Positions 5,977 through 6,518 of a stretch of DNA of 6,518 nucleotides are shown here, piece after piece. The notes beneath the pieces are model-generated. The model saw only the letters and a program-made list of their open reading frames with translations, made no database searches and was not told the origin of the DNA. Source of the DNA: Gammaproteobacteria bacterium (lineage in GTDB: Bacteria; Pseudomonadota; Gammaproteobacteria; Pseudomonadales; Azotimanducaceae); contig NZEI01000054.1 of the NCBI GenBank assembly GCA_002690405.1, positions 1 through 6,518 on the forward strand, in the 5' to 3' direction. The first letter of the stretch is position 1. The number at the start of each line of letters is the position of its first letter. The position numbers and the translations under genes were made by a program.

Positions 5977-6017
5977 AAAAGAAAAAGCCGCATAATCGCG
6001 CAAACTAGGGATTGCGG
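5977..6017 (-). terminator. Weak intrinsic terminator candidate after the second MFS gene
   Basis: On the minus strand, beginning 9 nt after the MFS stop codon, CCGCA (6013-6017) can pair with TGCGG (5988-5992), followed by C and then the T-rich tract TTTTTCTTTT (5977-5986). The T-tract is good, but the stem is only five pairs with a 20-nt loop, so termination may be partial and the small gene may still be read through. Confidence 0.3.
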
Positions 6018-6026
6018 TGGCGAAAC

Positions 6027-6518
6027 TTAGCTTGGCTGTTCGGCAAGGATGGTCGGTGGCTTAGCAAACCAAAAGCATAGTCCGCCGGCTAAAGAACACA
6101 GCGCCATAATAGTGAAGGCTAGCTCGTAGTTGCCATAGAGGTCGTATAATACTCCGCAAGCAATGGGTCCTATGGTCATGCCGATCATGACGATAAGTGA
6201 CGAGATGCCCATTATGGTGCCAAACGACTTGGGGCCGAAATAGTCGGCGCGCAGGGCCACCATCAAAGGCCCGCGAATGCCCCAAGCAAAGCCATGGAAT
6301 AGGGCAAAGCCAAGAATCCAAATCGGGCTGCTGGCATAGGTCACCATGAGCAAGCCGACGCAATGACCGGCCATGCAAAGCACGCAAATAAAACTTTTTT
6401 CATAGCGGTCGCCAAGAATACCGCCCAGCAGCAAGCCGCCCATTTGTATGCCGGTCATTAGTGCAAACGCCAGGCCGGCCTGCACCGGCGTATAGCCTAA
6501 GCCATTTGTCAGGTGTGG
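6027..6518 (-). CDS. MFS transporter, C-terminal half (5' end beyond window)
   Basis: The reading frame is open to the right edge and gives 163 C-terminal residues, without a start in the window; the GTG at 6485 is internal. It matches helices 7-12 of a major facilitator carrier. GLGYTPVQAGLAFALMTGIQ leads into helix 7/8, the loop 8/9 signature GGILGDRYEK (32-41) is clear, and helix 10 carries IRGPLMVALRADYFG (81-95), an arrangement common in MCT-like carriers. FGTIMGISSLIVMIGMTIGPIACGVLYDLYG (99-129) spans helix 11, and helix 12 is followed by a short cytoplasmic tail ending in EQPS. It resembles the C-half of the plus-strand carrier in general pattern but is clearly a different protein. Its substrate is unknown. 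A possible terminator follows the stop, then the small hypothetical gene on the same strand. Confidence 0.85.
   Translation of the reverse strand, partial: PHLTNGLGYTPVQAGLAFALMTGIQMGGLLLGGILGDRYEKSFICVLCMAGHCVGLLMVTYASSPIWILGFALFHGFAWGIRGPLMVALRADYFGPKSFGTIMGISSLIVMIGMTIGPIACGVLYDLYGNYELAFTIMALCSLAGGLCFWFAKPPTILAEQPS

Noticed and set aside
6061..6387. 108-residue minus-strand open frame overlapping the partial MFS gene
   Set aside because: Out-of-frame shadow of the MFS gene on the same strand; rich in Arg/His/Trp with no membrane pattern.
6027..6485. Treating the second MFS gene as a complete 152-residue protein starting at 6485
   Set aside because: The codon there is an internal GTG, the frame stays open to the window edge, and only the C-terminal six helices are present.

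Overview
The window looks like chromosomal DNA from a free-living, probably marine, gammaproteobacterium. This is an inference from its moderate GC content (mid-50s by eye), tight same-strand gene packing, and the combination of a phytanoyl-CoA-dioxygenase-like protein, a CaiB/BaiF CoA transferase and MCT-like MFS carriers. No base counts or database searches were possible, so the taxonomy is soft. No RNA genes, insertion sequences, CRISPR arrays or phage genes were seen.

Left part (1-4153, minus strand): four genes read leftwards from about 4153 and form a compact putative operon. In transcription order they are a CaiB/BaiF family CoA transferase, larB, larE and a PhyH-family Fe(II)/2-oxoglutarate dioxygenase. 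The gaps are 21, 3 and 33 bp. LarB and LarE carry out the first two steps in making the nickel-pincer nucleotide (NPN) cofactor of LarA-type 2-hydroxyacid racemases and epimerases. LarB carboxylates and hydrolyses nicotinic acid adenine dinucleotide, and LarE inserts sulfur. LarC (nickel insertion) and any LarA-like user enzyme are not in the window.

Middle (4154-4367): a divergent intergenic region. It holds a plausible sigma-70 promoter for the minus-strand operon (TTGCGT, 17 bp spacer, TGTAAT). Two abutting imperfect palindromes overlie that promoter, which suggests an operator.

Right part (4368-6518): a plus-strand 12-TM MFS carrier runs divergently from the operon. It meets, with stop codons overlapping by four bases, a small minus-strand gene of unknown function. 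Upstream of that gene, on the same strand, is the C-terminal half of a second MFS carrier that runs off the right end of the window. A weak terminator candidate and an 8-bp inverted repeat lie between them.

Working hypothesis: the MFS carrier imports a carboxylic acid, the CaiB-like enzyme activates it to a CoA thioester, the PhyH-like enzyme hydroxylates it (possibly at C2), and an NPN enzyme encoded elsewhere acts on the resulting 2-hydroxy acid. Only the gene families and their linkage are visible; the pathway is inferred.
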